From: Sphaerochaeta sp. UBA5849
Lineage (GTDB): Bacteria > Spirochaetota > Spirochaetia > Sphaerochaetales > Sphaerochaetaceae
Direction: 5' to 3'
Assembly: GCA_002432715.1 (NCBI GenBank)
Contig: DJGJ01000013.1
Location: 1 to 23,945, forward strand
DNA length: 23,945 nucleotides
In this document: piece by piece, positions 7,981 to 15,817 of the stretch
Position numbering within the stretch: the stretch's first letter is position 1
How the letters are laid out: every line of letters starts with the position of its first letter
Notes under the pieces: generated by a model
Seen by the model: the letters and a program-made list of their open reading frames with translations, nothing else
Database searches by the model: none
What the model was told of the DNA's origin: nothing
Position numbers and translations under genes: made by a program

Positions 7981-8388
7981 GTGAAACGTCTTATCCTGAT
8001 GATGACACTGATGCTGCTCCTCTCAACCTTGGGAGCGGAGATTGCACCTTCCGAGTACCATCTTATGCAGATGCGCTCTCCAGAGCACATACAGATCAAG
8101 GTACTGTCGGTATCCAAGTCGTACAACCTATTTTCAGGCAATACCGAGGTGAAGGCCAAAGCCGAAGTCATTATGGTTGTGAGAAGCGAGAGCAATCTTT
8201 CTGTCGGCGACAGGATAACGATCAAGTATACACACGACAAGCTGAGGAAGAACTGGGCAGGCCCGAGGCCCATTCCCATGCTCAAGAAACATACAGAGAC
8301 CGATGCCTTTCTAACCTTCGATACAGACCGGAATTGGTACGTGCCTTCCGCCAGGGGCACCTCATTCGATCCGTTGATCAGAGAGTAA
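7981..8388 (+). CDS. Small secreted protein of unknown function
   Basis: A 135-residue exported protein. The N-terminus MKRLILMMTLMLLLSTLGA is a clear signal peptide, probably cut after TLGA. The mature part of about 115 residues is rich in beta-type alternation (IQIKVLSVSKSYN, VKAKAEVIMVV, VGDRITIKYTH) and resembles small OB-fold or beta-barrel hypothetical proteins with a VGDRITIKY segment; I do not know a function. The start is a GTG at 7981, ten bases after AAGGAG. The frame is open much further upstream, but the signal peptide and ribosome site decide the start. It stands alone behind a promoter with a perfect dyad. Confidence 0.7.
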   Translation: MKRLILMMTLMLLLSTLGAEIAPSEYHLMQMRSPEHIQIKVLSVSKSYNLFSGNTEVKAKAEVIMVVRSESNLSVGDRITIKYTHDKLRKNWAGPRPIPMLKKHTETDAFLTFDTDRNWYVPSARGTSFDPLIRE

Positions 8389-8708
8389 CAGCCTGTTTGA
8401 ATCCACCAGCCTTTTATTTTCCAGGATGTATAACATCTTCATGTTCTGACAGGCCCCGATACGTACGAATTTGAAGGTGGTCGTCACTCACCACACCCCG
8501 CATGCTGTATAATGAGGTCGCGGAAGATCTTCATGCTGCCGACACGCAGAAAACTCACTCCTTTCTGGTATTTGGCCCGGGATGCACGATCCTGGTGTCT
8601 TTTGAATATGGACTGCCAAGGAACCGGCTGGTGTACACCACAGTCACCCAGATGACAGCCATGCTCTGCTCAAACCAAGCCCTGTCATGCTCCCTACCGG
8701 TCAAGCGC
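8389..8708. other. Gene-free stretch, 320 bases
   Basis: No gene is supported here. Frames on both strands are short or antisense to aspA. On the minus strand there are two short peptides of loosely similar pattern (FLRVGSMKIF and FVRIGACQNMKM) in consecutive short frames, which could be traces of a decayed gene, but the evidence is thin. No convincing terminator is visible for either flanking gene. Confidence 0.4.
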
Positions 8709-10100
8709 TCACCCATTCAGCATCGATTCTGGAGAGAGGATCCGTTTCAGGTCCTCTTCACTCAAGTACCCTTCCTCAAGCACTATCCTGTAGACGGATC
8801 CCTCGGTTTTCTGAGCCTTCTTGGCAATCTCGGAACAGAGCTCGTACCCCAATACAGGAACAAGAGCCGTTACCAGGCCAATACTGTTCTCCACCATCTC
8901 CCTGCAACGCTCCTTGTTTGCAGTAATGCCGATAATGCAGCGGTTTGTCAGGATATGCAATACATTGGTAAGGTTGTTGATCGAAGTGAAGAGCTTGAAA
9001 GCGATCAAGGGCTCCATTACATTGAGCTCCAGTTGCCCGGCCTCGGCGGCAAGCGTGATGGCAAGGTCGTTGCCGATGACATCGAAAGCAACCTGGTTGA
9101 CCACTTCGGGAATGACGGGATTCACCTTGCCCGGCATGATGGACGAGCCCGGCTGCATGGGCGGCAGATTGATCTCGTTGATACCCGCCCTCGGGCCGGA
9201 GGAAAGGAGGCGAAGGTCGTTGCAAATCTTGGAAACCTTTGCAGCAATTCGCTTGAGCACACCGCTGAGCTCGATGAATCCACCCGAATCCTGGGTGGCC
9301 TTGATCAAGTTCCTCGAAGGGACCAGAGGCAGGCCGGTTAGCAGTGCCAGATGCCGGGTGACCACCTCGGCATACCCTTTGGGGGCATTCAAGCCGGTGC
9401 CGATGGCAGTCGCTCCCATGTTGATCTCATACAAGAGCGTCCTGGCGATCCGCATCCGTTCGATATCCTCTCCCACACTCTCGGCCCAAGCGATGAATTC
9501 CTGCCCCAACGTCATGGGGATGGCGTCCTGAAGCTGGGTTCTCCCCATCTTCAAAACATCGTGAAACTCCCTGCCCTTTTCCTCTAGGGATGCTTTGAAG
9601 TTCTCAAGTTCAACAAGCAGAGCATCAAGCATCCAAGCAGCCGCCAGACGGATGGAAGTGGGATAGACATCGTTGGTCGACTGGGAAAGATTGACATGGT
9701 TGTTTGGGTGGATGATCTTGTATTCCCCGCGCTTCTTGCCCAAGAGCTCCAATGCCCTGTTTGCAATGACCTCGTTCGCATTCATGTTGGTGGAGGTTCC
9801 CGCTCCTCCTTGGATGGCATCGACGGGGAATTGGTCATGCAGTTTGCCGGCAATGATCTCATCGCACGCTTCGATGATGGCTCCCCCTACCGCTGGATCG
9901 AGAATACGATACTCAAGGTTCGCCAAGGCAGTAGCCTTCTTGATGTAAGCCAAAGCCTGAATGAAGAAGGGAAACCGGGATATCGGAATATTCGACACCA
10001 CGAAGTTCTCCATGGCCCGAACAGTCTGCACCCCATAATAGGCGTCTGAAGGAACCTGCTTATCACCCAATAAGTCGTGCTCAATCCTCCATGCATCCAT
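8709..10100 (-). CDS. aspA: Aspartate ammonia-lyase
   Basis: This 463-residue enzyme reversibly converts L-aspartate to fumarate and ammonia in the cytoplasm. It is a fumarase/aspartase superfamily member; aspartase rather than fumarase C is indicated by RIEHDLLGDKQVPSDAYYGV at the N-terminus, DQFPVDAIQGGAGTS (about 89-103) and MGRTQLQDAIPMTLGQEF. The signature loop GSSIMPGKVNP lies at about 318-328 and holds the catalytic Ser (about 320). Length is typical. The ATG at 10100 has GAGGAGA upstream; an in-frame upstream extension (to 10154) runs through a hairpin and looks untranslated. It follows tctA on the same strand, but the 230-base gap holds a long hairpin and a good promoter, so it can be transcribed on its own. 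It could link amino-acid use to fumarate metabolism. Confidence 0.92.
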   Translation of the reverse strand: MDAWRIEHDLLGDKQVPSDAYYGVQTVRAMENFVVSNIPISRFPFFIQALAYIKKATALANLEYRILDPAVGGAIIEACDEIIAGKLHDQFPVDAIQGGAGTSTNMNANEVIANRALELLGKKRGEYKIIHPNNHVNLSQSTNDVYPTSIRLAAAWMLDALLVELENFKASLEEKGREFHDVLKMGRTQLQDAIPMTLGQEFIAWAESVGEDIERMRIARTLLYEINMGATAIGTGLNAPKGYAEVVTRHLALLTGLPLVPSRNLIKATQDSGGFIELSGVLKRIAAKVSKICNDLRLLSSGPRAGINEINLPPMQPGSSIMPGKVNPVIPEVVNQVAFDVIGNDLAITLAAEAGQLELNVMEPLIAFKLFTSINNLTNVLHILTNRCIIGITANKERCREMVENSIGLVTALVPVLGYELCSEIAKKAQKTEGSVYRIVLEEGYLSEEDLKRILSPESMLNG

Positions 10101-10143
10101 ACCGATACATCTCCTCTGCACCAGAGCCCGTGCATGAACAAGC

Positions 10144-10164
10144 CGCATCGCCAAAGACGATGCG
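10144..10164 (-). other. Small hairpin in the aspA leader
   Basis: CGCATCG and CGATGCG form a perfect 7-bp stem with a seven-base loop, between the aspA promoter and its ribosome site. No clear T-run follows, so its role is open. Confidence 0.35.
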
Positions 10165-10217
10165 CAAGCCAGTCATTCCATTCCTGTCCTCTTATTCATC
10201 CCGTTTCCCTGATTACT

Positions 10218-10245
10218 GTTATAGTGCTTGCATCATCGCATGCAA
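10218..10245 (-). promoter_or_regulatory. Promoter of aspA
   Basis: On the minus strand TTGCAT (10245-10240) and TATAAC (10223-10218) are 16 bases apart, giving a leader of about 110 nt before aspA. Confidence 0.6.
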
Positions 10246-10278
10246 CGGCAGTGAATTCAACCTTGATTTCGACCAATC

Positions 10279-10307
10279 AAGGCCTTTGACAATCTGTCAT
10301 AGGCCTT
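10279..10307 (-). terminator. Long hairpin after tctA
   Basis: A 29-base palindrome starts 27 bases after the tctA stop: AAGGCCT pairs with AGGCCTT, an A-A mismatch follows, then TGACA pairs with TGTCA around a GAT loop. There is no T-run on either strand, so it is either a T-less terminator or a 3'-end stabiliser. It separates tctA from the aspA promoter. Confidence 0.5.
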
Positions 10308-10333
10308 AGTACTGATTGCCTTTACTTTGCTGA

Positions 10334-11821
10334 TCAGGCTTTTGTCTTTTTCATGCTGGAAACAAGTGAGAAAATTATGGTGAAGGCCGCCAGCAGAAGG
10401 AAGGCCAAGGAAATCGGGCGGGTGTAGAACACTGAGAGGCTGTTCTTGCTCATCAAAAGAGCCCTGTTCAGGTTCTCTTCGGCAATGGGGCCGAGAATGA
10501 CACCCAGCACCAAGGGAGCTCCGGGGTAGCCGAATTTCTTCATGAAGTAGCCGATTACTCCAAAGCAAACCGCTACATAGACATCATAGAGCTGGTTTCC
10601 CAAGGAGTAGGAGCCGACAACACAAAGGATGATGATGATCGGCATCAGTATGTTGGTGGGAATCTTGAGGATTTTTGGAGAGTACTTGGCACTGACAAGT
10701 CCGGCGGCAAGCATCACGAACTGGATGGCAAACATCCCCGCAAAAATAGTGTAGACCAAGTCGATGCTCTCAACAAACAACAGTGGACCGGGACGGACGC
10801 CGATAAGAATCAGAGAACCAAGCATTACCGAGGTAACTACGTCTCCAGGAACACCAAGGCAAAGCATGGGGATCAAGGCACCTCCGGTGGTGGCATTGTT
10901 TGATGCCTCAGGCGCCGCTACACCCTCATATGATCCTTTTCCGAATTTTTCAGGGTGTTTTGATAGTTTCTGGGCCACATTGTAGGCGATGAAACTAGCG
11001 ATGGACCCTCCGGTACCCGGGATAATGCCAACGAATACACCGATGACCGATCCCACAATTGCTGCAAAAAGGAAACCCTTGATATCAAACCATTTCGGCA
11101 ACATATTCGTGATGACCTGTGCATTGGCTGCACTTTTACCATGCTTGTTGGTAACCTGGGTGAAAACCTCAGAGAGAGCAAAGACCCCAATCAGTACGGG
11201 CAATAAGTTGAAGCCTCTCATCAATCGGGGAATGCCGAACGTGAAACGGTCGGTGCCGGCGATGGCATCGATGCCGACGGTGGAGATGAGTAAACCCAGA
11301 CATCCGGCCAAGAGCCCTTTGCCGATGTTCTTCCCTGATGAACTGGCCATGATTGAAAGGCCGAAGATGGCGAGGGAGAAATAGTCTGCAGCATGAAAGT
11401 TCAATGCAATCTTGGCAAGCTGGGGTGCGATGAGAAACAAACAGATCGAGGAAACCAAGCCACCAATGAAGGAAGCTATGGTTGAGATTCCCAAAGCTCT
11501 TCCGGCCTGTCCCTGCTCACACAATGGATATCCGTCCAGCAATGTTGCTGCAGCTGATGGGGTTCCCGGTGTCTTCAGAAGGATGGCCGAGATGGACCCT
11601 CCATACATGGAACCGCAGAAAAGACCGCAGAGCATGACCAAGGCGGTATCGGCTGGAAGCCGATAAACCAAAGGAAGCAGCAAGATGATGCCCATTGAAC
11701 CCGAGAGACCGGGAAGTGATCCGATAACAATGCCGACAACCACTCCAAATACCATGAAGAGGAATGTGAGAGGCTGAAGGATGGCAGAAAAACCGCTTAC
11801 AATATTGGTGAACATAGTCAT
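10334..11821 (-). CDS. tctA: Tripartite tricarboxylate transporter, large membrane subunit TctA
   Basis: The 495-residue, roughly 12-helix channel subunit of a tripartite tricarboxylate transporter (TTT), which imports organic acids with a secondary ion gradient rather than ATP. Family marks are GSLPGLSGSMGIILLLPL near the N-terminus, YGGSISAILLKTPGTPS, and the repeat-like GIIPGTGGSIASFIAY in the middle. Length is normal. The ATG at 11821 lies only three bases from AGGAG; the ATG two codons later (11815) has better spacing, so the true start may be there. It is nine bases from tctB. Substrates of TTT systems (citrate, dicarboxylates, other carboxylates) cannot be read from TctA. Confidence 0.92.
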   Translation of the reverse strand: MTMFTNIVSGFSAILQPLTFLFMVFGVVVGIVIGSLPGLSGSMGIILLLPLVYRLPADTALVMLCGLFCGSMYGGSISAILLKTPGTPSAAATLLDGYPLCEQGQAGRALGISTIASFIGGLVSSICLFLIAPQLAKIALNFHAADYFSLAIFGLSIMASSSGKNIGKGLLAGCLGLLISTVGIDAIAGTDRFTFGIPRLMRGFNLLPVLIGVFALSEVFTQVTNKHGKSAANAQVITNMLPKWFDIKGFLFAAIVGSVIGVFVGIIPGTGGSIASFIAYNVAQKLSKHPEKFGKGSYEGVAAPEASNNATTGGALIPMLCLGVPGDVVTSVMLGSLILIGVRPGPLLFVESIDLVYTIFAGMFAIQFVMLAAGLVSAKYSPKILKIPTNILMPIIIILCVVGSYSLGNQLYDVYVAVCFGVIGYFMKKFGYPGAPLVLGVILGPIAEENLNRALLMSKNSLSVFYTRPISLAFLLLAAFTIIFSLVSSMKKTKA

Positions 11822-11830
11822 CTTCTCCTC

Positions 11831-12292
11831 TTAGAACAGTGAAAATCTTGGTAGTAAAACCTGGAAAGCGTACATGAACAGAAAGTAAATCACCACAGAG
11901 ACGGTAATGCTGATCACCATGGCGTTTTTTTTATTCGAGTACCCGAACATCCAAAACACGAACATAAGAAAAAAGGGAGTAAGGAGAAGAAAACCCAGAT
12001 ACTTCATCAGGAAAACGTAGGCAAAGGTGCCAAAAACAAGCAAAAAGACCTTTTTAGCCCGTCGGGCATCGAAGGCTTCGCCCTGTTGTGCCGCTGAAGC
12101 ATCAGTGAACAACGCTTTGACTGCCTGTATCAGCCCCAAGAGTATGATGACCATTGCGACAAACGCAGGATAGTCGCCGGGGCCGATGCCCATTTTTGCC
12201 TGGGGAAGCTTCTTTGCTTGAACAAGTACAAATATGCCGAAGAGAACGGCACCCAAACCAAACCAAAAATCCGCTGTGATTTTCTTTTTCAT
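11831..12292 (-). CDS. tctB: Tripartite tricarboxylate transporter, small membrane subunit TctB
   Basis: The 153-residue small subunit of the TTT importer, with about four membrane helices, a PGDYPAFVA segment early in the chain and the hydrophobic C-terminal half usual for TctB. TctB proteins are poorly conserved, so position between tctC and tctA is much of the evidence. The ATG at 12292 (MKKKITADF) has CGGAG upstream; an in-frame start at 12325 lies inside the preceding hairpin and is rejected. Confidence 0.85.
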   Translation of the reverse strand: MKKKITADFWFGLGAVLFGIFVLVQAKKLPQAKMGIGPGDYPAFVAMVIILLGLIQAVKALFTDASAAQQGEAFDARRAKKVFLLVFGTFAYVFLMKYLGFLLLTPFFLMFVFWMFGYSNKKNAMVISITVSVVIYFLFMYAFQVLLPRFSLF

Positions 12293-12309
12293 CTTTGACT
12301 CCGCATTAC

Positions 12310-12347
12310 AAAAAGGGAGGGCCATCGATTGGTTGCGACGACCCTCC
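12310..12347 (-). terminator. Intra-operon attenuating hairpin between tctC and tctB
   Basis: On the minus strand GGAGGG (12347-12342) pairs with CCCTCC (12321-12316), a short inner TCG/CGA helix is possible, and C plus TTTTT follows. It lies in the 68-base gap after tctC. A leaky terminator here would leave more tctC than tctBA message, matching the excess of binding protein such systems need. Confidence 0.5.
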
Positions 12348-12360
12348 GCTCAGAACAAAC

Positions 12361-13356
12361 TTAGTAACGGTCACCCAAGCCTTTTGCCTTCACAAGTGCT
12401 TCGTAACGGGCATCCTCGGCGAGGAGGAACTGGCCGAAATCAGCAGAGTTGAGGTACTCGGGGCTTACACTCATGGCCTTCATCTTCTCGATGAAGATGG
12501 GATCCTCAATGCACTGCTTGAAGATGTCATGCAGTCTCTGCACCACGGCATCGGGAGTGCCCGGAGGACATACCACGCCTCTCCACTGGGGAAGGACAAG
12601 GTCCAAGCCCTGCTCTTTGGCGGTAGGAACATTGGGGAAGGCAGGATAGCGCTCTTCAGAGAATACTGCGAGCATCTTCAGCTGGCCGGCTTCAATATTG
12701 GAGACGCCTTCAGGAGCATTGTTCATTGCCGAGTCCACCTGCTTGCCCAACAGACCAATGATGGAAGGGCCGCCGCCGCTGAACGGAATGTGAGTGAATT
12801 CACCACCAATTGCATCTTCGAACAAAATTGCAGCCATGTGGTTTCCGCCGGCGGTCCCTGCGTTACCGATGGAGAGCACCCCAGGATTCGCCTTTGCGTC
12901 GGCAATAAAGTCCTGCAAGGAGTTCCACTTTGCATCGGCGTTCACCAGCAGGTAGTTGTAGGAGCTGACGACCTGCAATACCGGTACGAATGAATTGACG
13001 GTAATGGGAGTCTTGCTGAGCTGGGTCTTCGTCATCGAAGCATTATTCCAGTGCATGACACTATACCCATCGGGTTTGGCATCCAAGAATTCAATGGCGC
13101 CGGTTACGCCGGAAGCTCCCGGAACGTTCTTGATCACCAAATTCTGACCATTGGCATACTTGGGGAACACTTCAGCCAGAACCCTGAATACAACGTCGCC
13201 GCCGCCGCCGGCACTCCAGCCAACCACTGCTTCAACCGGTTTGTTCGGGAAGCTTGACATATCGGCAGATACTGCTGAAACCTCTTTGTTTCCTTGAGCA
13301 AACAGCATGCTGCAAGAAAGAACGATTGCCAACGCAACAAATACAATTTTTTTCAT
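12361..13356 (-). CDS. tctC: TTT substrate-binding protein TctC (Bug family)
   Basis: A 331-residue extracytoplasmic receptor of the Bug/TctC family that captures a carboxylate-bearing ligand and delivers it to TctAB. A signal peptide of about 20 residues ends ...SMLFA|QG. Family marks are FPNKPVEAVVGWSAGGGGDVVFR at the mature N-terminus, NVPGASGVTGAIEFLDAKPDGY, GNAGTAGGNHMAA and HIPFSGGGPSIIGLLGKQVDSAM. The ATG at 13356 has AGGAGA six bases upstream. It lies 11 bases after the oxidoreductase gene and is followed by an attenuating hairpin. The ligand is unknown; the adjacent oxidoreductase and the hydrolase-like protein across the promoter hint at a modified or conjugated acid (inference). 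Confidence 0.9.
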   Translation of the reverse strand: MKKIVFVALAIVLSCSMLFAQGNKEVSAVSADMSSFPNKPVEAVVGWSAGGGGDVVFRVLAEVFPKYANGQNLVIKNVPGASGVTGAIEFLDAKPDGYSVMHWNNASMTKTQLSKTPITVNSFVPVLQVVSSYNYLLVNADAKWNSLQDFIADAKANPGVLSIGNAGTAGGNHMAAILFEDAIGGEFTHIPFSGGGPSIIGLLGKQVDSAMNNAPEGVSNIEAGQLKMLAVFSEERYPAFPNVPTAKEQGLDLVLPQWRGVVCPPGTPDAVVQRLHDIFKQCIEDPIFIEKMKAMSVSPEYLNSADFGQFLLAEDARYEALVKAKGLGDRY

Positions 13357-13367
13357 ATGATCTCCTA

Positions 13368-14438
13368 TTATCCCTTTTTCAGGGTTGTTGACAACGGTAA
13401 ACGGATTGAATGTCCTGTTTGGGCGCTTTGATACATCGCTTGGATGATCTCTACGGATTTCCTTGCCTCTTGGCCTGAAACCAAAGGCTCCCGATTGTTT
13501 TCAATAGCCTCGATGAAGTCCTTAAACTGTGCCACGTGGCCGTGTATACCGATGGAAGTCGGATTGGAAGCTCCTCCTCCGGTTGAAGGACCTGCACCGA
13601 TACGGGCGCGAATTGCTTCGTCTCCTTCCTTCTCTTCGGCAAAGGACCAATGGATGAGATCCTCTTCCTCAAGAATTGCACTGCCCTTGGTACCGCAAAT
13701 CTCGATGCGCTTGAGAAAGCCGGGGTAGATGCCAGTGCTGCTCTCTATCACTGCAAACCCACCGCTCTTGAGGCGCAACATCGCAACCGCTGTATCCTCA
13801 ACCTCGATCCGCTCGTGAGCCAGGGTTGCCGCATGTGCAGTCACTTCCTCGACTCCACCAACGAACCACTGCAAAAGATCAATGGCATGGATCGATTGAT
13901 TCATCACCGCACCGCCTCCATCGAGCTTCCAAGTCCCTCTCCAGGCAACTGAATCGTAGTATTCCTGGCTGCGGAACCACTTTACCTGAGCATTTGCCAG
14001 CAGGATGGTGCCGAACCGGTTCTCTTCAACCGCCTGCTTCATGAGAATTGCTCCCTGGTGAAATCTCGACTGGAAAATGCCGGCAAGCTTCACGTTGTTC
14101 AGCCGTGCCGCTTCGATGATCTCATCGCACTTCTCGATGGTGACTTCAAGCGGCTTCTCTACGATGACATGCTTCTTTGCCTTGGCGGCAGAAACCGCGC
14201 CTTGCATATGGAGACCGGAGGGAGTGGTGATGGTGACAACATCAATTGCAGGGTCGGAGAGAAAGGCATCCAAGTCGCTATACCCGACGGCGCCATACTT
14301 GGAGCAGAATACTTCAGCTTTTCCCGGCACCACATCAAATCCAGCTACAAACTTTCCTTGCGCAAGCTCTTGGATAGCCCTGACATGAAAGTCAGCAATG
14401 GTACCCAACCCGATAATCCCGAATCCATAGTTCTTCAT
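13368..14438 (-). CDS. Gfo/Idh/MocA family oxidoreductase
   Basis: A 356-residue NAD(P)-dependent dehydrogenase of the Gfo/Idh/MocA family, which oxidises or reduces hydroxyls of sugars, inositols and related polyols. The Rossmann motif GIIGLGTIADFH is at about 7-18, the catalytic-lysine motif EKP at 94-96, and the active-site segment GGGAVMNQSIHAID at 174-187 with His 184 and Asp 187. Length is normal and no signal peptide is seen. The ATG at 14438 follows GGAGG; a TTG one codon upstream has slightly better spacing. It is the first gene of the minus-strand operon leading to tctCBA. The substrate is not deducible, but linkage to the importer suggests it acts on the imported compound. Confidence 0.88.
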   Translation of the reverse strand: MKNYGFGIIGLGTIADFHVRAIQELAQGKFVAGFDVVPGKAEVFCSKYGAVGYSDLDAFLSDPAIDVVTITTPSGLHMQGAVSAAKAKKHVIVEKPLEVTIEKCDEIIEAARLNNVKLAGIFQSRFHQGAILMKQAVEENRFGTILLANAQVKWFRSQEYYDSVAWRGTWKLDGGGAVMNQSIHAIDLLQWFVGGVEEVTAHAATLAHERIEVEDTAVAMLRLKSGGFAVIESSTGIYPGFLKRIEICGTKGSAILEEEDLIHWSFAEEKEGDEAIRARIGAGPSTGGGASNPTSIGIHGHVAQFKDFIEAIENNREPLVSGQEARKSVEIIQAMYQSAQTGHSIRLPLSTTLKKG

Positions 14439-14467
14439 CAAAGCAAACCTCCGAATGACTTGTATCT

Positions 14468-14496
14468 ATCCTAAAAGCGAATCAGCATTTTGTCAA
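14468..14496 (-). promoter_or_regulatory. Promoter of the oxidoreductase-tctCBA operon
   Basis: On the minus strand a consensus TTGACA (14496-14491) and TAGGAT (14473-14468) are 17 bases apart; transcription would begin near 14461, about 23 bases before the start codon. Confidence 0.65.
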
Positions 14497-14623
14497 TTTA
14501 AATTACAAAATATATTGGTATTACCTTCATTAATATGAATATTTAATGAGGAAAATATTTTAATGTATTATTTTATCTATAGTTATACAATCATTACAAT
14601 TGTTTTTTATTTTTACAAATTAC
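14497..14623. promoter_or_regulatory. AT-rich divergent control region with dyads
   Basis: The stretch between the two facing promoters is strikingly AT-rich compared with its surroundings. It holds an inverted repeat CATTAA-N9-TTAATG (14528-14548) and the perfect palindrome AAAATATTTT (14552-14561). AT-rich dyads are typical targets of ROK repressors (NagC, Mlc), and a ROK regulator is encoded in the adjacent operon, so this is its likely binding region. Confidence 0.45.
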
Positions 14624-14652
14624 TTGTCAAATACTTCTTTGCATGCTAGATT
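14624..14652 (+). promoter_or_regulatory. Promoter of the M24-ROK operon
   Basis: TTGTCA at 14624-14629 and TAGATT at 14647-14652 are 17 bases apart, placing the start near 14659, about 24 bases before the coding region. Confidence 0.6.
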
Positions 14653-14682
14653 CCAAACAACAACGACAGAACTGGAGGACGT

Positions 14683-15792
14683 ATGACTTTACATGAAGAG
14701 TTTGCAATCAAGCTGAAACGACTCAGAACGCTCATGCAAACAAAGAATCTGGATGCACTCTATTTGAAACGACAGGATGATTTTGCTTGGCTTTCCTGCG
14801 GCGGCAGGAACTATGTAGGCCTGTCGGACATGGGCAACTGCGGCCTGCTCGTCACATCAGACGCCCATCATGCAATAACCAGCACTGTCGAGAGCCAACG
14901 GATGATGGATGAAGAAAATCTTGCCGAACTTGGCTTTGCCATGCATGCAGGCATTTGGCACAACGACGCATTTGAGACGGCAACCCTGCAAGATCTGGTG
15001 CCTTCAGGCCGCATTGGTTTTGACTATTTACACAAGATCGGTCCCAATCTTGCTGAAGAGATCAAGGTCTTGAGATTCTCCCTCACCGAGAGCGAAGTTG
15101 AGAAATTCCGGATGGTCGGCAAGCTTGCTTCACTGGTGATTGAAGAGACCGCAAGCTCGATCAGGGTGGGTGAATGCGAATACGCCATTCTCGCACGTGC
15201 CGCACAGAAAGCCAGGGAGCTGGGTTTGGAAGTGGTCTCGCTTATGTGCGCCGCCGACCAGAGAATCTCAAGCTACCGCCATCCGCTTCCCACCGATGCT
15301 CAAGTACGAGAGCGGGTCCAAATCGGAGGGAACCTCCGCAAATGGGGCCTTACCGTATGCTTGACCCGGTATGTCAACTTTGTACCTGTCTCGGCGGCTC
15401 TTGAGCAGCAGATGCGCGCAAACCAGGAGATCGATTGCATCCTCATGCAGGAGACAAAGGTTGGACGACAGCTGAAAGATGTCCTCGCCTGCGGCAAGAA
15501 AGCTTATGAACAGCGGGGATACGGATATGAAATCGACAATCACCACCAGGGCGGGCCCATCGGGTATGCCGGGCGCGACTATCGTGTCGATTTTTCCAAT
15601 ACCCATGTGGTGGAGGACAATCAAGGGTTCTGTTGGAATCCCTCGATCACCGGCACAAAGAGCGAGGACACGATCCTGGTCACCCGGTCCGGTTTTGAGT
15701 TCATCACAAAACCTGTCTTGTTCCCGGTCTGTGAGATCAAAGTCGGCGATAGATTCTTTCCCAGGGCTGACATTCTCCAAAAGTTGATGTAA
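14683..15792 (+). CDS. M24/creatinase-fold protein lacking most metal ligands
   Basis: A 369-residue protein with the two-domain layout of M24B peptidases and creatinase: an N-terminal domain (about 1-135) and a pita-bread domain (about 140-345). Judged against PepQ, the five metal ligands are largely lost: the DxG Asp becomes Gly 215 (IGGN), the second Asp becomes Cys 226 (VCLTR), the metal His falls at Gly 290-291 (HHQGGPIGY), the first Glu becomes Asn 319 (CWNPS), and only Glu 328 (KSEDT) remains. The pair His 287-288 is kept. Creatinase is a known metal-free hydrolase of this fold, so it may hydrolyse a C-N bond without metal rather than cleave peptides. The start at 14683 has TGGAGG upstream. 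It precedes the ROK regulator by 25 bases and diverges from the TTT operon. Confidence 0.8.
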   Translation: MTLHEEFAIKLKRLRTLMQTKNLDALYLKRQDDFAWLSCGGRNYVGLSDMGNCGLLVTSDAHHAITSTVESQRMMDEENLAELGFAMHAGIWHNDAFETATLQDLVPSGRIGFDYLHKIGPNLAEEIKVLRFSLTESEVEKFRMVGKLASLVIEETASSIRVGECEYAILARAAQKARELGLEVVSLMCAADQRISSYRHPLPTDAQVRERVQIGGNLRKWGLTVCLTRYVNFVPVSAALEQQMRANQEIDCILMQETKVGRQLKDVLACGKKAYEQRGYGYEIDNHHQGGPIGYAGRDYRVDFSNTHVVEDNQGFCWNPSITGTKSEDTILVTRSGFEFITKPVLFPVCEIKVGDRFFPRADILQKLM

Positions 15793-15817
15793 CGTGTTCA
15801 GATGAGGAACGAACAGG

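Noticed and set aside
8460..8560. Short minus-strand peptides that resemble each other
   Set aside because: Similarity covers only a few residues and the frames are broken; not enough to call a gene or repeat.
8502..9531. Plus-strand open frames opposite aspA
   Set aside because: They lie opposite highly conserved aspartase motifs and have no ribosome site or family resemblance.
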